64,000 nt of DNA from Dethiosulfatarculus sandiegensis (GCF_000931935.2 NZ_AZAC01000008.1:184212-248211), one strand, 5' to 3'; positions 27,339-36,123 are shown, counted from the first letter of the stretch. The notes: generated by a model from the letters alone, not told the origin. Numbers and translations: made by a program.

Positions 27339-28307
27339 ATGCCTGAAGACAAAAAGACCTTGTTGGACCTCTACCGGACCATGGTGACTGTAAGGCAGTT
27401 TGAGACCCTGGCCGGAGAGCATTTCGCAGCCGGTGAAATTCCCGGATTCATCCATCTCTCTATCGGACAGGAAGGGTCATCCACAGGGGTGTGCTCCACC
27501 TTGAGGCCGGATGATTATCTTACTACAACCCACCGTGGCCATGGCCACATGATAGCCAAGGGAGCCGACTTAAACCGCATGGTGGCCGAGCTTTTCGGCA
27601 AGAAAGACGGTTATTGCAAGGGCAAAGGCGGCTCCATGCATATCGCGGATTTCTCCCTGGGCATCTTGGGAGCCAATGGCGTTGTGGCCGGTGGCCCGCC
27701 GATTATCTGCGGGGCCGGGCTTTCCATCAAGTACCGCAAAACCGACCAAGTGGCGGTTTGCTTCTTTGGTGACGGAGCCAGCAACAGGGGCCCGGTGCAC
27801 GAGGCCATGAACATGGCTTCCATCTGGAAACTGCCGATTATTTTCTGCGTGGAGAGCAACTGCTGGGCCTCCACCACACCTTCCACCTATTCCTGCAGTG
27901 TGCCTGAGCTGGCCGTAAGGGCCAAAGGCTACGGCATGCCCGGCGTGACTGTGGATGGCAACGATGTTCTGGCCGTGCGCGAGGCCGCTGCCGAGGCGGT
28001 TGCCCGGGCCAGGGCAGGGGAAGGCCCCACTTTCCTGGAGAATAAGACCTATCGCATCAGGGGACACTTTGAGGGCGACCCCCAGAAATACCGCACCCAG
28101 GAAGAAGTGGAAAAGCGCTTTGGCGAAAACGATCCCATCGATCGTTTTGAGAAGCTTCTGACCAAGAAAAAGATTCTCACCAAGAAAATCTCCGGCGAGA
28201 TATGGGACGAGGTTAAATCCAAGCTGGACGCGGCCTTGGAATTCGCCGAGCAAAGCCCCTATCCCAAGCCTGAAGAGGCCTTGGAAGACCTTTACGTAAA
28301 TCCCTAG
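27339..28307 (+). CDS. acoA: 2-oxo acid/acetoin dehydrogenase E1 alpha subunit
   Basis: 322 residues. The E1-alpha pattern is clear: LLDLYRTMVTVRQFE at the start, HLSIGQEGSS, TTHRGHGHMIAKG, GKGGSMHIADF, and the thiamine-diphosphate motif FFGDGASNRGPVHEAMNMASIWKLPIIFCVESNCWA. The motif normally ends in NN-x-[YF]; here it reads ESNCWA, keeping the second Asn but changing the first to Ser and the aromatic to Trp. The length (about 320) and HIADFS/GANG pattern are nearer acetoin dehydrogenase AcoA than classical PdhA. It decarboxylates the oxo substrate with the beta subunit next door. Confidence 0.88.
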   Translation: MPEDKKTLLDLYRTMVTVRQFETLAGEHFAAGEIPGFIHLSIGQEGSSTGVCSTLRPDDYLTTTHRGHGHMIAKGADLNRMVAELFGKKDGYCKGKGGSMHIADFSLGILGANGVVAGGPPIICGAGLSIKYRKTDQVAVCFFGDGASNRGPVHEAMNMASIWKLPIIFCVESNCWASTTPSTYSCSVPELAVRAKGYGMPGVTVDGNDVLAVREAAAEAVARARAGEGPTFLENKTYRIRGHFEGDPQKYRTQEEVEKRFGENDPIDRFEKLLTKKKILTKKISGEIWDEVKSKLDAALEFAEQSPYPKPEEALEDLYVNP

Positions 28308-28326
28308 CTTCCTGGAGAGAATAACC

Positions 28327-29310
28327 ATGTCCGAGAGGATCATGAGCAGCTCGGCCGCCTTGGCCGAGGCTTTGCACGAAGAGATGAGCCGTGATGAGAC
28401 CATCTTCATCCTTGGTGAGGATTTGACAGCTCATGCCGGCATTTTTGGTCAATTCAAAGGTCTGCCCGAGGCTTTTCCGGGCAGGATTTTAGACACTCCC
28501 ATCAGCGAGTCCTGCATTGCGGGTTGCGGTGTGGGCGCTGCCTTGACCGGCATGAGGCCCATTGTGGACTTCCATTTTTCCGACTTTGTGACCTGCGGTA
28601 TGGACGAGCTGGTCAACCAGGCCGCCAAGATCCGCTATATGTTCGGCGGCCAGGTGAAATTACCCATGGTCTGCTGGTGCCCGGACGGTGCCGGACTCAG
28701 GGCCGCGGCCCAGCATTCCCAGTCCCTGGAATCCTGGTTTGTGCACACCCCGGGCCTCAAGGTGGTGGTGCCTTCAGAGGCCGGAGATGTAAAGGGCCTG
28801 ATCAAGGCCGCCATCCGAGACGATGACCCGGTGATGTTTTTCCAGCACAAAAGGCTTTTTGCCAAGGAAGGTCATGTACCCGAGGACTCCGAATACATAA
28901 TTCCCCTGGGCAAGGCCGGCGTAAAGCGCGAGGGCACCGACGTGACCCTGTTCTGCTATGGCAGCGGCTACTACCTTTGCAAACAGGCGGCCGACGAGCT
29001 GGCCAAGATGGATATCTCGGCCGAGGTGGTGGATCTGCGCACCTTGAAACCACTGGATATGGATACCGTGGCCAAGAGCGTGCAAAAGACCAACCGCGCG
29101 GTTATCGTGCATGAGGCCTGCGTGACCGGTGGCTTTGGCGCTGAGCTCACTGCCAGGATTCAAAGTGAATTGTTCGACTACCTGGACGCCCCTGTGGGAC
29201 GAGTGGGGACCAAGGATGTTCCGCTTCCCTTCTCGCCTGTGCTGGAAGACTTTGTGCTGCCCAAGGTGGAAGACGTAATTGAAGCGGCCCGCGCCGTGAC
29301 CTATCGGTAA
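28327..29310 (+). CDS. acoB: 2-oxo acid/acetoin dehydrogenase E1 beta subunit
   Basis: 327 residues. Landmarks: FILGEDLTAHAGIFG, RILDTPISESCIAGCGVGAALTGMRPIVDFHFSDF (with the Glu that activates thiamine), QAAKIRYMFGGQVKLPMV, HSQSLESWFVHTPGLKVVVPS and VVDLRTLKPLDMDTV. It completes the E1 active site with the alpha subunit. The gene follows after 19 bases with GGAGAG as ribosome site. Confidence 0.92.
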   Translation: MSERIMSSSAALAEALHEEMSRDETIFILGEDLTAHAGIFGQFKGLPEAFPGRILDTPISESCIAGCGVGAALTGMRPIVDFHFSDFVTCGMDELVNQAAKIRYMFGGQVKLPMVCWCPDGAGLRAAAQHSQSLESWFVHTPGLKVVVPSEAGDVKGLIKAAIRDDDPVMFFQHKRLFAKEGHVPEDSEYIIPLGKAGVKREGTDVTLFCYGSGYYLCKQAADELAKMDISAEVVDLRTLKPLDMDTVAKSVQKTNRAVIVHEACVTGGFGAELTARIQSELFDYLDAPVGRVGTKDVPLPFSPVLEDFVLPKVEDVIEAARAVTYR

Positions 29311-29323
29311 GTGAGGAGGGCCC

Positions 29324-30574
29324 ATGGCTATCGAACTGACTGTCCCTAAACTGGGGCTTACCATGGAAGAGGCCGTTTTGGTGAGCTGGAGCGTGGACGC
29401 CGGCGCCAAGGTGGCGGAAGAAGATATTGTTCTGGTGCTTGAGACCGACAAGGTCACCTATGAGATGCCTGCTCCGGGGGCAGGTCTTTTGCACCCCATA
29501 GTGGAGGCCGGCTCCAAGATTCTGGTGAGCCAGGTGGTTGGTTATCTGGCCGCAGACGAAGCCGAGCTGGAAAAACTTAAATCAGAGGCTCCGGCTGCGG
29601 CAGGCGCAGCGGCTGAAGCCGCTCCGGCGGAAGAGAAAAAAGAAGAAGCCAAGGCAGCCGCTCCGGCAGCTGCGGCAGCCGCAGCTCCGGCTGACGGACG
29701 CATCAAGGCTTCGCCCCTGGCCAAGGCCATGGCCAAGGAGCATGATCTGGATCTTTCCTTGATTCCCGGAACCGGTCCCGGGGGCAGAATCGTCAAGGCA
29801 GATATTCTGAACGCCCTGGAAAAAGGCGTCAGCGCCCCGGCTCCCGCCGCGGCCGCAGCCCTTCCGGACGACGAAATGGCCCTTACCTGCAAAGAGGAGA
29901 TTCCCATCTCCGGCGTGCGCAAGGTTATCTTCAACAACATGCACGCAAGCTTGCAGGAACAGGCCCAGCTCACCTTGCATACCGAACTTTCGGCCACCGG
30001 CCTTATGGAACTGCGCAAGTTCTTTAACGATCGTTACGCCAAAGAAGGCATCAAGGTTTCCTACAATGCAATAATCATCAAGGCCGTTGCCCAGGCCTTG
30101 AAAGCCCATCCCATTGTGAATGCAAGTGTGGTGGGGGATGTTATCAAACAATGGGCTCAGGTGCATGTGGGCGTGGCCATGGATCTGGGTGACGGCCTGG
30201 TGGTTCCCAAGGTGCGGCGCGCCGACATCAAGGGTGTGAAGGCCATCAGCCTTGCCTTTGACGAGATGGTGGAAAAAGCCAAATCAGGCGGGCTTATGCC
30301 GGACGACCTGCAAGGCGGAACCTTTACCATCACCAACCTGGGGGCCTGGGACATCGATCATTTCACCCCCATTGTGAACCCCCCCGAGAGTGCAATCTTG
30401 GGTATAGGCAGGATCACCGAAAAACCGGTGGTCAAAGACGGTGAAGTGGTGGTCGAGCCCATGCTGGGCTTGAGCCTCACCATCGATCATAGGGTTATAG
30501 ACGGCGCACCAGGGGCTGCTTTCTTGAAAACCCTCAAGGAATTCTTGCAAAACCCCCTGCTTATGCTGGAGTGA
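29324..30574 (+). CDS. acoC: 2-oxo acid/acetoin dehydrogenase E2 (lipoyl acyltransferase)
   Basis: 416 residues. One lipoyl domain at the start with VLETDKVTYEMPAP (lipoyl Lys at about 45), then an Ala/Pro/Glu-rich linker (about 85-125), a peripheral-subunit-binding domain (KASPLAKAMAKEHDLDLSLIPGTGPGGRIVKADI), a second Ala/Pro linker and the catalytic domain ending in LSLTIDHRVIDGAPGAAFL, with the active-site His and Asp. It moves the acyl group from E1 to CoA. The lipoate needs LipB or LplA, both encoded a few kilobases downstream. Confidence 0.94.
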   Translation: MAIELTVPKLGLTMEEAVLVSWSVDAGAKVAEEDIVLVLETDKVTYEMPAPGAGLLHPIVEAGSKILVSQVVGYLAADEAELEKLKSEAPAAAGAAAEAAPAEEKKEEAKAAAPAAAAAAAPADGRIKASPLAKAMAKEHDLDLSLIPGTGPGGRIVKADILNALEKGVSAPAPAAAAALPDDEMALTCKEEIPISGVRKVIFNNMHASLQEQAQLTLHTELSATGLMELRKFFNDRYAKEGIKVSYNAIIIKAVAQALKAHPIVNASVVGDVIKQWAQVHVGVAMDLGDGLVVPKVRRADIKGVKAISLAFDEMVEKAKSGGLMPDDLQGGTFTITNLGAWDIDHFTPIVNPPESAILGIGRITEKPVVKDGEVVVEPMLGLSLTIDHRVIDGAPGAAFLKTLKEFLQNPLLMLE

Positions 30575-30581
30575 GCACCCT

Positions 30582-31949
30582 ATGGCGGAGTATGATCTTA
30601 TAGTAGTCGGTGCAGGACCCGGCGGTGTGGCCGCGGCTATCAGGGCCTCCCAGTTGGGGGGCAAGGTGGCTGTGGTGGAGCCGGACAAATGGGGCGGCTT
30701 GTGCCTTAACCGCGCCTGCATACCAACCAAGTACCTGAGCACTGCCCAGGAGCGCATGGCCGAGTTCAAGGCCGCGCCGAACCAGGGCTTTAAAGCAGAC
30801 AGCCAGGGCAGTTTTGACCAGGCTTCACTCTGGACTCAGAAGTCCGAGCTCACCGAATATTTCTCCATGGGCACCCAGGGCCTTTTAGCCAGCAACGGCA
30901 TCACGATGGTTGCTGGTGAAGGCCGCCTGGCCGGACCCGGCAGGGTCGCGGTCGGCAATGAAGTCCTGGAGGGCGACTCCATTCTTATATCATCCGGCAA
31001 TAAATGGGTGAGACCGGATATCGAAGGTGGAGACCTGGACAAGGTCCTGAACACCACCGAATTTTTGGCCCAGGACAAGCTTCCCCAAAAGGTTCTCTTT
31101 TTGGGCGGCGGCCCCTGGCAGTTGGAACTGGCCCAGTTTTTCGTGGCCACAGGCGGCGAGGCGTTTGTTGTTGAAGAAGCCAGGAATGTACTTCCCGGCG
31201 AGGACAGCGATATCAGCCAGCGCCTGCGCTCCATAATCAATCAGGGTCCCTTGCAGATACTTAATCAGGCCAAGGTGGTTTCCCTGGCTGCCAAGGGAGC
31301 CGGTCTAGAGGCCAAACTTGAGGTAAAGGGCGAGACCCAGATCCTGGATTGCGATCAAGTGGTTTATCTGAGCCGGGAACCGGCCCTTGAGGGCCTGGGC
31401 CTGGATACTGTGGGCTTAAGCGATCTCACAGTGGATGAGTGCCAGAAAACCAAAGCCTCCGGCGTCTTTGCCGTGGGCGACGTGACCGGGGTGGACGGCT
31501 GGAGTCATCTTTCTTCAGCCCAGGGAATCGTGGCCGGGGAAAACGTCATGGGCGGTTCCATGAAGCTTAACCCCAATGCCATACCCAGGATGTGCTTCAC
31601 CAGGCCCCAGGCTGCAAGTGTGGGACTTACCGAAGAACAGGCCGAAGATCTGGATTACGATGTGATAACGGGCGAGGCCCCCATGGGCGTCAGCCCCATG
31701 GCCATGATCCAGGGCCAGTCAAACGGTGTCTTCAAGGTGGTGGCCGAGGAAAAATACGGCGAGGTGCTGGGAGTTCATATTCTGGCCCCCATGGCTACTG
31801 AGATCATCGGCGCTGCGGTGCTTGCCATTCAGATGGAGGCAACCCTGGAAGATCTGGCCAGGGCGTGCTTTGCCCATCCCACCATAGCGGAATCACTGGC
31901 CGATGCGGCCAGGGATGCCCTGGGTTGGGCGATTTATCAACCTAAATAA
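30582..31949 (+). CDS. lpdA: Dihydrolipoamide dehydrogenase (E3)
   Basis: 455 residues. FAD site VVGAGPGGVAAAIRASQ, redox pair GGLCLNRACIPTK (C-x4-C), second dinucleotide site LFLGGGPWQLELAQFF, and the C-terminal catalytic AHPTIAESL. The NAD-site motif has GGGPWQLE rather than the usual GGGxIGLE, a departure at a conserved position. It reoxidises the E2 lipoyl group and makes NADH. It follows E2 by 7 bases. Confidence 0.93.
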   Translation: MAEYDLIVVGAGPGGVAAAIRASQLGGKVAVVEPDKWGGLCLNRACIPTKYLSTAQERMAEFKAAPNQGFKADSQGSFDQASLWTQKSELTEYFSMGTQGLLASNGITMVAGEGRLAGPGRVAVGNEVLEGDSILISSGNKWVRPDIEGGDLDKVLNTTEFLAQDKLPQKVLFLGGGPWQLELAQFFVATGGEAFVVEEARNVLPGEDSDISQRLRSIINQGPLQILNQAKVVSLAAKGAGLEAKLEVKGETQILDCDQVVYLSREPALEGLGLDTVGLSDLTVDECQKTKASGVFAVGDVTGVDGWSHLSSAQGIVAGENVMGGSMKLNPNAIPRMCFTRPQAASVGLTEEQAEDLDYDVITGEAPMGVSPMAMIQGQSNGVFKVVAEEKYGEVLGVHILAPMATEIIGAAVLAIQMEATLEDLARACFAHPTIAESLADAARDALGWAIYQPK

Positions 31950-31961
31950 CAAGCTCAGCCT

Positions 31962-31993
31962 GGACCAGGCCTTGGTTTTGCCGGGCCTGGTCC
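31962..31993 (+). promoter_or_regulatory. Intercistronic hairpin between E3 and the BKACE gene
   Basis: GGACCAGGCC and GGCCTGGTCC pair over 10 bp with a 12-base loop and no T-run. Possible processing or partial termination site. Confidence 0.6.
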
Positions 31994-32115
31994 GGGTCCT
32001 GTACCGGTAATTCAAGGGCAGACGTGCCCATCCCTTCCCGCCCGGCCTGAAGACCCGGCATTGGGCATTGTTTGCTCTCTATATTCTGCTCCAATCCATG
32101 CATAGGAGACCTGCC

Positions 32116-33045
32116 ATGCAGCCTCTAATCATTACTTGTTGTGTTACCGGCGGGTGCAATGTACCCACCATGAGCCCTTATTTACCCCTCACTCCCGACG
32201 AAATTGCGGATTCCGCGGTGGAGGCGGCCGAAGCCGGAGCCGCTATCCTTCACCTGCACGCCCGTGATCCCAAGGACGGCCGTCCCAGTAACGATCCCGA
32301 GCATTTCGGTGCTGTATTGAAAAAGGTCGGTAAACGCACAGATGCGGTGGTCTCCATGACCATGCCCGGCATGCCCGAGGTGCCGGTGGCTGAGCGTTGC
32401 TCCAATGTGGAAAAATACAGCCCGGAAATGGCGGCGTTTGTGTCGGGCAGCAGCAACTACGCTTTTCATAATCGCCTGAAGCTGGCTGATGAGTGGAAAT
32501 ACGACTGGGAACCCAAGTTTCTTGCTGATTCCAAGAATTTCATCTATCAGAATACATTCGGAGATTGCGAGCATATCTGTAGAGTGTTAAATAGCCATGA
32601 CATAAGGCCGGAAGTCGAGTTGTTTGGAGCCACTCACCTCTACAACCTGGCCCTCTTGGTCGAGCAGGGCAACATAGAACTTCCCCTGCACCTGGAGTTT
32701 GTCATGGGCCTGCTGGGAGGACTCAGGGCCGAAGCCGAAGACCTGGTCTTTTTGATCAGGAAAGCTGATAAACTCTTTGGCCCCAATAATTACACTTGGT
32801 CGTTAAGCGGCATGGTGGGATTCGGCTATTTTGGATTGTTCCCGATGGCTGTTGAACTTGGCGGTCATATTCGCATTGGCCTGGAAGACAATGTCCATAT
32901 TTCCGACGGTGTTTTGGCAAAATCGAACAAGGAGCTGGTGGAGAGGATAAAAAGGCTCGCCCAGGACGCGGGAAGAGAGATCGCAACTCCCGATCAAGCC
33001 AGAAAAATACTGGGGCTTAAAGGGAAAAACAAGGTAGATTATTGA
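32116..33045 (+). CDS. BKACE-family beta-keto acid cleavage enzyme (DUF849)
   Basis: 309 residues from the ATG at 32116, chosen for AGGAG 8 bases upstream and the family start PLIITCCVTGG. The zinc-binding HLHARDPKDGRPS motif (about 52-64), the FGATHLYNLA segment and the C-terminal GGHIRIGLEDNV are typical. BKACE enzymes condense a beta-keto acid with acetyl-CoA and cleave it to acetoacetate and a new CoA ester, in lysine, carnitine and other catabolic routes. With the TRAP transporter, SDR and dehydrogenase complex upstream it may handle a beta-keto acid made by the SDR. Confidence 0.92.
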   Translation: MQPLIITCCVTGGCNVPTMSPYLPLTPDEIADSAVEAAEAGAAILHLHARDPKDGRPSNDPEHFGAVLKKVGKRTDAVVSMTMPGMPEVPVAERCSNVEKYSPEMAAFVSGSSNYAFHNRLKLADEWKYDWEPKFLADSKNFIYQNTFGDCEHICRVLNSHDIRPEVELFGATHLYNLALLVEQGNIELPLHLEFVMGLLGGLRAEAEDLVFLIRKADKLFGPNNYTWSLSGMVGFGYFGLFPMAVELGGHIRIGLEDNVHISDGVLAKSNKELVERIKRLAQDAGREIATPDQARKILGLKGKNKVDY

Positions 33046-33069
33046 CAGAAGCAACTATTTGTGGTGCAT

Positions 33070-33110
33070 AAGGAGCTTGAGAAAGGTATCTTTCTTTCTG
33101 GCTCCTTTTT
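33070..33110 (+). terminator. Terminator after the BKACE gene
   Basis: AAGGAGC (33070-33076) pairs with GCTCCTT (33101-33107), with an inner AGAAAG/CTTTCT stem, followed by TTTTT. It closes the catabolic cluster before lipB. Confidence 0.8.
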
Positions 33111-33143
33111 CATCTGGGCAAATTAAAAGGATCGATTTAAACC

Positions 33144-33884
33144 ATGTCAAAACCTCAGTCAAACCAGGCCGCCCTAACCAATAATCAGAAATATCACACA
33201 AAAGTGATAAGCCGCGATCACATAGACTATGATCGGTCCTGGGCGCTTATGCGGCGGCTGGTCCCCAAAAAAAGGGGTAATGACTTAGACGACATCTTGA
33301 TCCTTACTGAAAGCGAGCCTGTTTTCACCCTGGGCCGCAGGGCCGAAGAAACAGATATCCTGGTCCCCCAGACCCTTTTGCAGGCAAAAGGGATTCTCGT
33401 GCGTAAAGTGGAGCGGGGCGGGCTCATCACCTATCACGGCCCGGGCCAGCTTTTGGCCTATCCTGTGTTCAATGTAAACCGCATGGGACTTTCACCCAGC
33501 CGTCTGGTTCATGGCCTTGAATCGGCGATCATCTCGGTATTGTCAGATTTCGGTATAGATTCCGAGCGGATCAAGGGAAGGCCGGGCGTATGGATCGGCC
33601 AGGACCAAAAGATCGCCTCTATCGGAGTGGCCGTGCGCAGGGGGGTTTCCTTTCACGGCCTGGCCCTGAATGTCGAGCCCGACCTGACTCATTTCGACCT
33701 GATCAATCCTTGCGGCTTCACGGGTATTCGCATGACCTCCATGGCTCAGATCCTGGGCAAGTCTGTAAATGGACCCGAGGTAAGGGAGTGCATGCAGGGT
33801 CATCTGGAAAAATTGTTTGATCTTGAGACTGAACCCTGGACCCTTGAGCAGGCCGAGGACTGGGCGGGAACTGAGGAACTCTGA
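33144..33884 (+). CDS. lipB: Octanoyl-ACP:protein N-octanoyltransferase LipB
   Basis: 246 residues. LipB signatures: EPVFTLGRRAEE (about 54-65), VERGGLITYHGPGQLLAYPV (about 91-110), KIASIGVAVRRGVSFHGLALNV with the catalytic Lys, and the catalytic Cys in INPCGFTG. It moves octanoate from acyl carrier protein to lipoyl domains, the first step of lipoate assembly. No lipA follows, so the sulfur insertion enzyme is elsewhere. Its clients may be the E2 protein upstream and the GcvH-like carrier downstream. Confidence 0.93.
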   Translation: MSKPQSNQAALTNNQKYHTKVISRDHIDYDRSWALMRRLVPKKRGNDLDDILILTESEPVFTLGRRAEETDILVPQTLLQAKGILVRKVERGGLITYHGPGQLLAYPVFNVNRMGLSPSRLVHGLESAIISVLSDFGIDSERIKGRPGVWIGQDQKIASIGVAVRRGVSFHGLALNVEPDLTHFDLINPCGFTGIRMTSMAQILGKSVNGPEVRECMQGHLEKLFDLETEPWTLEQAEDWAGTEEL

Positions 33885-34324
33885 GCACTGGATATTGGTG
33901 TTAAACAGCCCGGTTCAGGGTGACGGTTTGAATTTTTGGGCTCAGGCCATAAAAACCGGGGCTGATATTGCATATAAAAAATAGCCGCAAGGTGCGGATG
34001 CTTGGCCTTAAAAGTTATACTTTCGAGATAGGGAAGAAAAAGGCGGAAAGCCTCCGGCCCGAGGTTAGTCAAAGGCATACTGGAACGAAAAAAGGCCGGG
34101 ACAAAATGTCGTCCGGCCCGAGGAAAAGTAAAAATAGGGGGTGCCGGAGGCTTTATCAAGGCTTTAACAGCTTGAATTATAAGTCGAAAGTCTCTGGCCT
34201 TTGATTTTTCATTGACCTGGCAAACAACGGCAAATAAAGGGAAAAATCTTCTCACTGCCTTGTTTGTGCGTAGTTCCTACCGGGCGGGCCTGGTCCCTGG
34301 CCCGGATGAAAAGGGAGACTGGCC
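33885..34324. other. Structured lipB-cytochrome intergenic region
   Basis: 440 bases with no convincing gene; two frames on opposite strands lack ribosome sites or family features. It holds a 12-bp inverted repeat AAAGCCTCCGGC (34047-34058) and GCCGGAGGCTTT (34143-34154), enclosing a GC-rich hairpin (34094-34118), and an 11-bp direct repeat CCGGCCCGAGG at 34054 and 34113. Confidence 0.55.
34088..34169 (-). ncRNA. Candidate minus-strand small RNA ending in an intrinsic terminator
   Basis: On the minus strand GGCCGG..GAC and GTC..CCGGCC form a stem (34118 to 34094) followed by six T (34093-34088), a good terminator facing away from the cytochrome gene, yet no protein gene ends there. A perfect TATAAT lies at 34181-34176 on the same strand, with no good -35. 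An RNA of about 80 bases is possible. Confidence 0.3.
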
Positions 34325-36103
34325 TTGCCAGCTAAGGTATTGAAACGCTGTTTTTTTGTCCTTTTGGCCCTCCTGTTTGCGGCTGGTCTGGCCCAGGCTG
34401 GAGAACGGTCCTGGTTCATTGATCCCGGCCTGTACCATTCCTCTATTCACAACTCCATGGGTTGTAGCGACTGTCACTCCGACATGGGGGAACACCCTGA
34501 TCCCGCACGGGTGAACAAGGCCCACGATCCCAAGGTCTTGGCCCAGAAATGCGCCGAGTGTCACGACGAGGTCCTGGCTGAGATTGCCGAAGGTTCACAT
34601 GCGGGTGAGCAGATCACCCCGGCTGAATATCAGGACTGCGCGGCCTGTCACGATCCTCATCACCAGCAGGTGGTGGCTGAAAGCCTGGGCGAGCGCCCGG
34701 ACGCGGCCAAGGCAAGGGACTGTTCTTTGTGCCACGAGTCCAAAGATAAGCTGCCTGCTCTTCTGGAAGAGGACCAGGAGTGCTTGGCCTGTCACTCAAC
34801 TCCCCAAAAAGGGGAAGAGCTGGCTGATGAGCGGTTCAGTAATATGTGCCAGGCATGTCATGCCAAGGAAAAGGCAGCCAAAGGCGTGAGCGTTATGGAG
34901 CCCGCCCTGTTTGGCGGCCATCCCCATGCGGACTTTGGCTGTATGACCTGTCACCCCAAGGCTGCTTCTTATCCCCATTCCGGCCAGGAAGTCACCGATT
35001 GTCTCGAGTGTCACACCCGGCATGAGCCCGGCTTGGCCAGGGACGCTCATGTGGGGGTTCCCTGTCAGGCCTGCCATTTAAAGGGGGCTGTGCCCGGCTT
35101 TGACAAAGAAAAAGCTGTGATTATCTGGGAAATAGCCCCCGGGCCTGATAAAGGGGCCGGCGCTCACCAGATGGTGAGCCGCGAGGGTACTGAATCCTGC
35201 CGCCGCTGCCATCAGTCGGGCAACCGGGTGGGAGCCTCGGCCGCCCTCTTGCCTGCCAAGAGCATCATGTGCATGCCTTGTCACGCCGCCACCTTGGGCG
35301 TGGGAGACGCCACCACCATAGTGGCCCTGATTATCTTCTGTGTGGGGCTTTTGGGTGCGGTTTCCTTCTGGCTCGGCGGTTCCCTGCCCGGTACATCGGC
35401 TCAAGGTGCGGGCGCCAAGTTGGCAGGCGGCATCAAAGCTGTTTTGGGCGGCTTGTTCAGCGCCAGGCTCGGAAGCATTCTCAAGGCATTTTTCTTAGAC
35501 GGCCTTTGCCAACGCAGGCTTTGGAAGGTTTCACCTGCCCGTGGTTTGATTCATTGCCTGATATTCCTGCCTTTTGTGGTGCGCTTTATCTGGGGCCTTT
35601 TCGCCTTGTTCGGAACCACTCAGTTGCCCGAGGCTGAATTCAGCTGGGTTTTGATTCACAACGACCATCCCATTACCGCCTTTGTCTTTGATTTGACCGG
35701 GGTGATGGTGTTGACAGGCGTGGCAGCCGCCCTGATCAGGCGGTTTAAACAAAAAGACGCTCCTGGTCCTGAAAAGCTGCCCGCTCCGGACTGGTGGGCC
35801 ATGGGGCTTCTCTTGGGGATTGTGGTTCTGGGCTTTGTGCTGGAGGGTGTGCGTTTGGCCATGACTCCGGCTTTGACCCAGGGCGCTCCCTATGCCTTTG
35901 TGGCTTATTTGTTGAGTAAACTCTTTGGCCAGGGGCAGTGGCTAAATGATTTTTATGGCTGGCTTTGGTATGGCCATGTGATTCTTACCGGTGCTTTTGT
36001 GGCATATTTGCCCTTTAGTCGCATGTTCCACATCATCTTGGCTCCAGTGATTCTGGCCATGGGAGCGGCTGACAAGGGACATCACGACCACCAGGAAAAG
36101 TAA
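34325..36103 (+). CDS. 11-haem c-type cytochrome fused to a NarI/TmcC-like membrane module
   Basis: 592 residues from a TTG start with AAGGGAG 7-8 bases upstream. A Sec signal ends near residue 25. The periplasmic part (about 26-320) has eleven CxxCH motifs, the first at 47-51 and the last CMPCH near 318. A membrane segment (about 332-352) and then about five more helices carry histidines (IHCLIFLPFVVRFIW, HNDHPITAF, YGHVILTGAF, FHIILAP), like the gamma/b-type subunits of NarI, DsrM, HmcE and TmcC. The protein would join periplasmic c haems directly to a membrane b/quinone site. The HdrD-like protein encoded two genes downstream resembles the cytoplasmic partner (DsrK/TmcB/HmcF type) of such membrane subunits. 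Confidence 0.85.
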   Translation: MPAKVLKRCFFVLLALLFAAGLAQAGERSWFIDPGLYHSSIHNSMGCSDCHSDMGEHPDPARVNKAHDPKVLAQKCAECHDEVLAEIAEGSHAGEQITPAEYQDCAACHDPHHQQVVAESLGERPDAAKARDCSLCHESKDKLPALLEEDQECLACHSTPQKGEELADERFSNMCQACHAKEKAAKGVSVMEPALFGGHPHADFGCMTCHPKAASYPHSGQEVTDCLECHTRHEPGLARDAHVGVPCQACHLKGAVPGFDKEKAVIIWEIAPGPDKGAGAHQMVSREGTESCRRCHQSGNRVGASAALLPAKSIMCMPCHAATLGVGDATTIVALIIFCVGLLGAVSFWLGGSLPGTSAQGAGAKLAGGIKAVLGGLFSARLGSILKAFFLDGLCQRRLWKVSPARGLIHCLIFLPFVVRFIWGLFALFGTTQLPEAEFSWVLIHNDHPITAFVFDLTGVMVLTGVAAALIRRFKQKDAPGPEKLPAPDWWAMGLLLGIVVLGFVLEGVRLAMTPALTQGAPYAFVAYLLSKLFGQGQWLNDFYGWLWYGHVILTGAFVAYLPFSRMFHIILAPVILAMGAADKGHHDHQEK

Positions 36104-36123
36104 CGGTATTTAGATAGGGCAAT

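Noticed and set aside
33968..34204. Plus-strand 78-codon frame in the lipB-cytochrome gap
   Set aside because: No ribosome site, and it crosses the inverted repeat and hairpin structures; probably chance.
33800..34255. Minus-strand open frame of 151 codons overlapping lipB
   Set aside because: It overlaps the well-supported lipB end, has no ribosome site or family features, and its composition looks like antisense of coding sequence.
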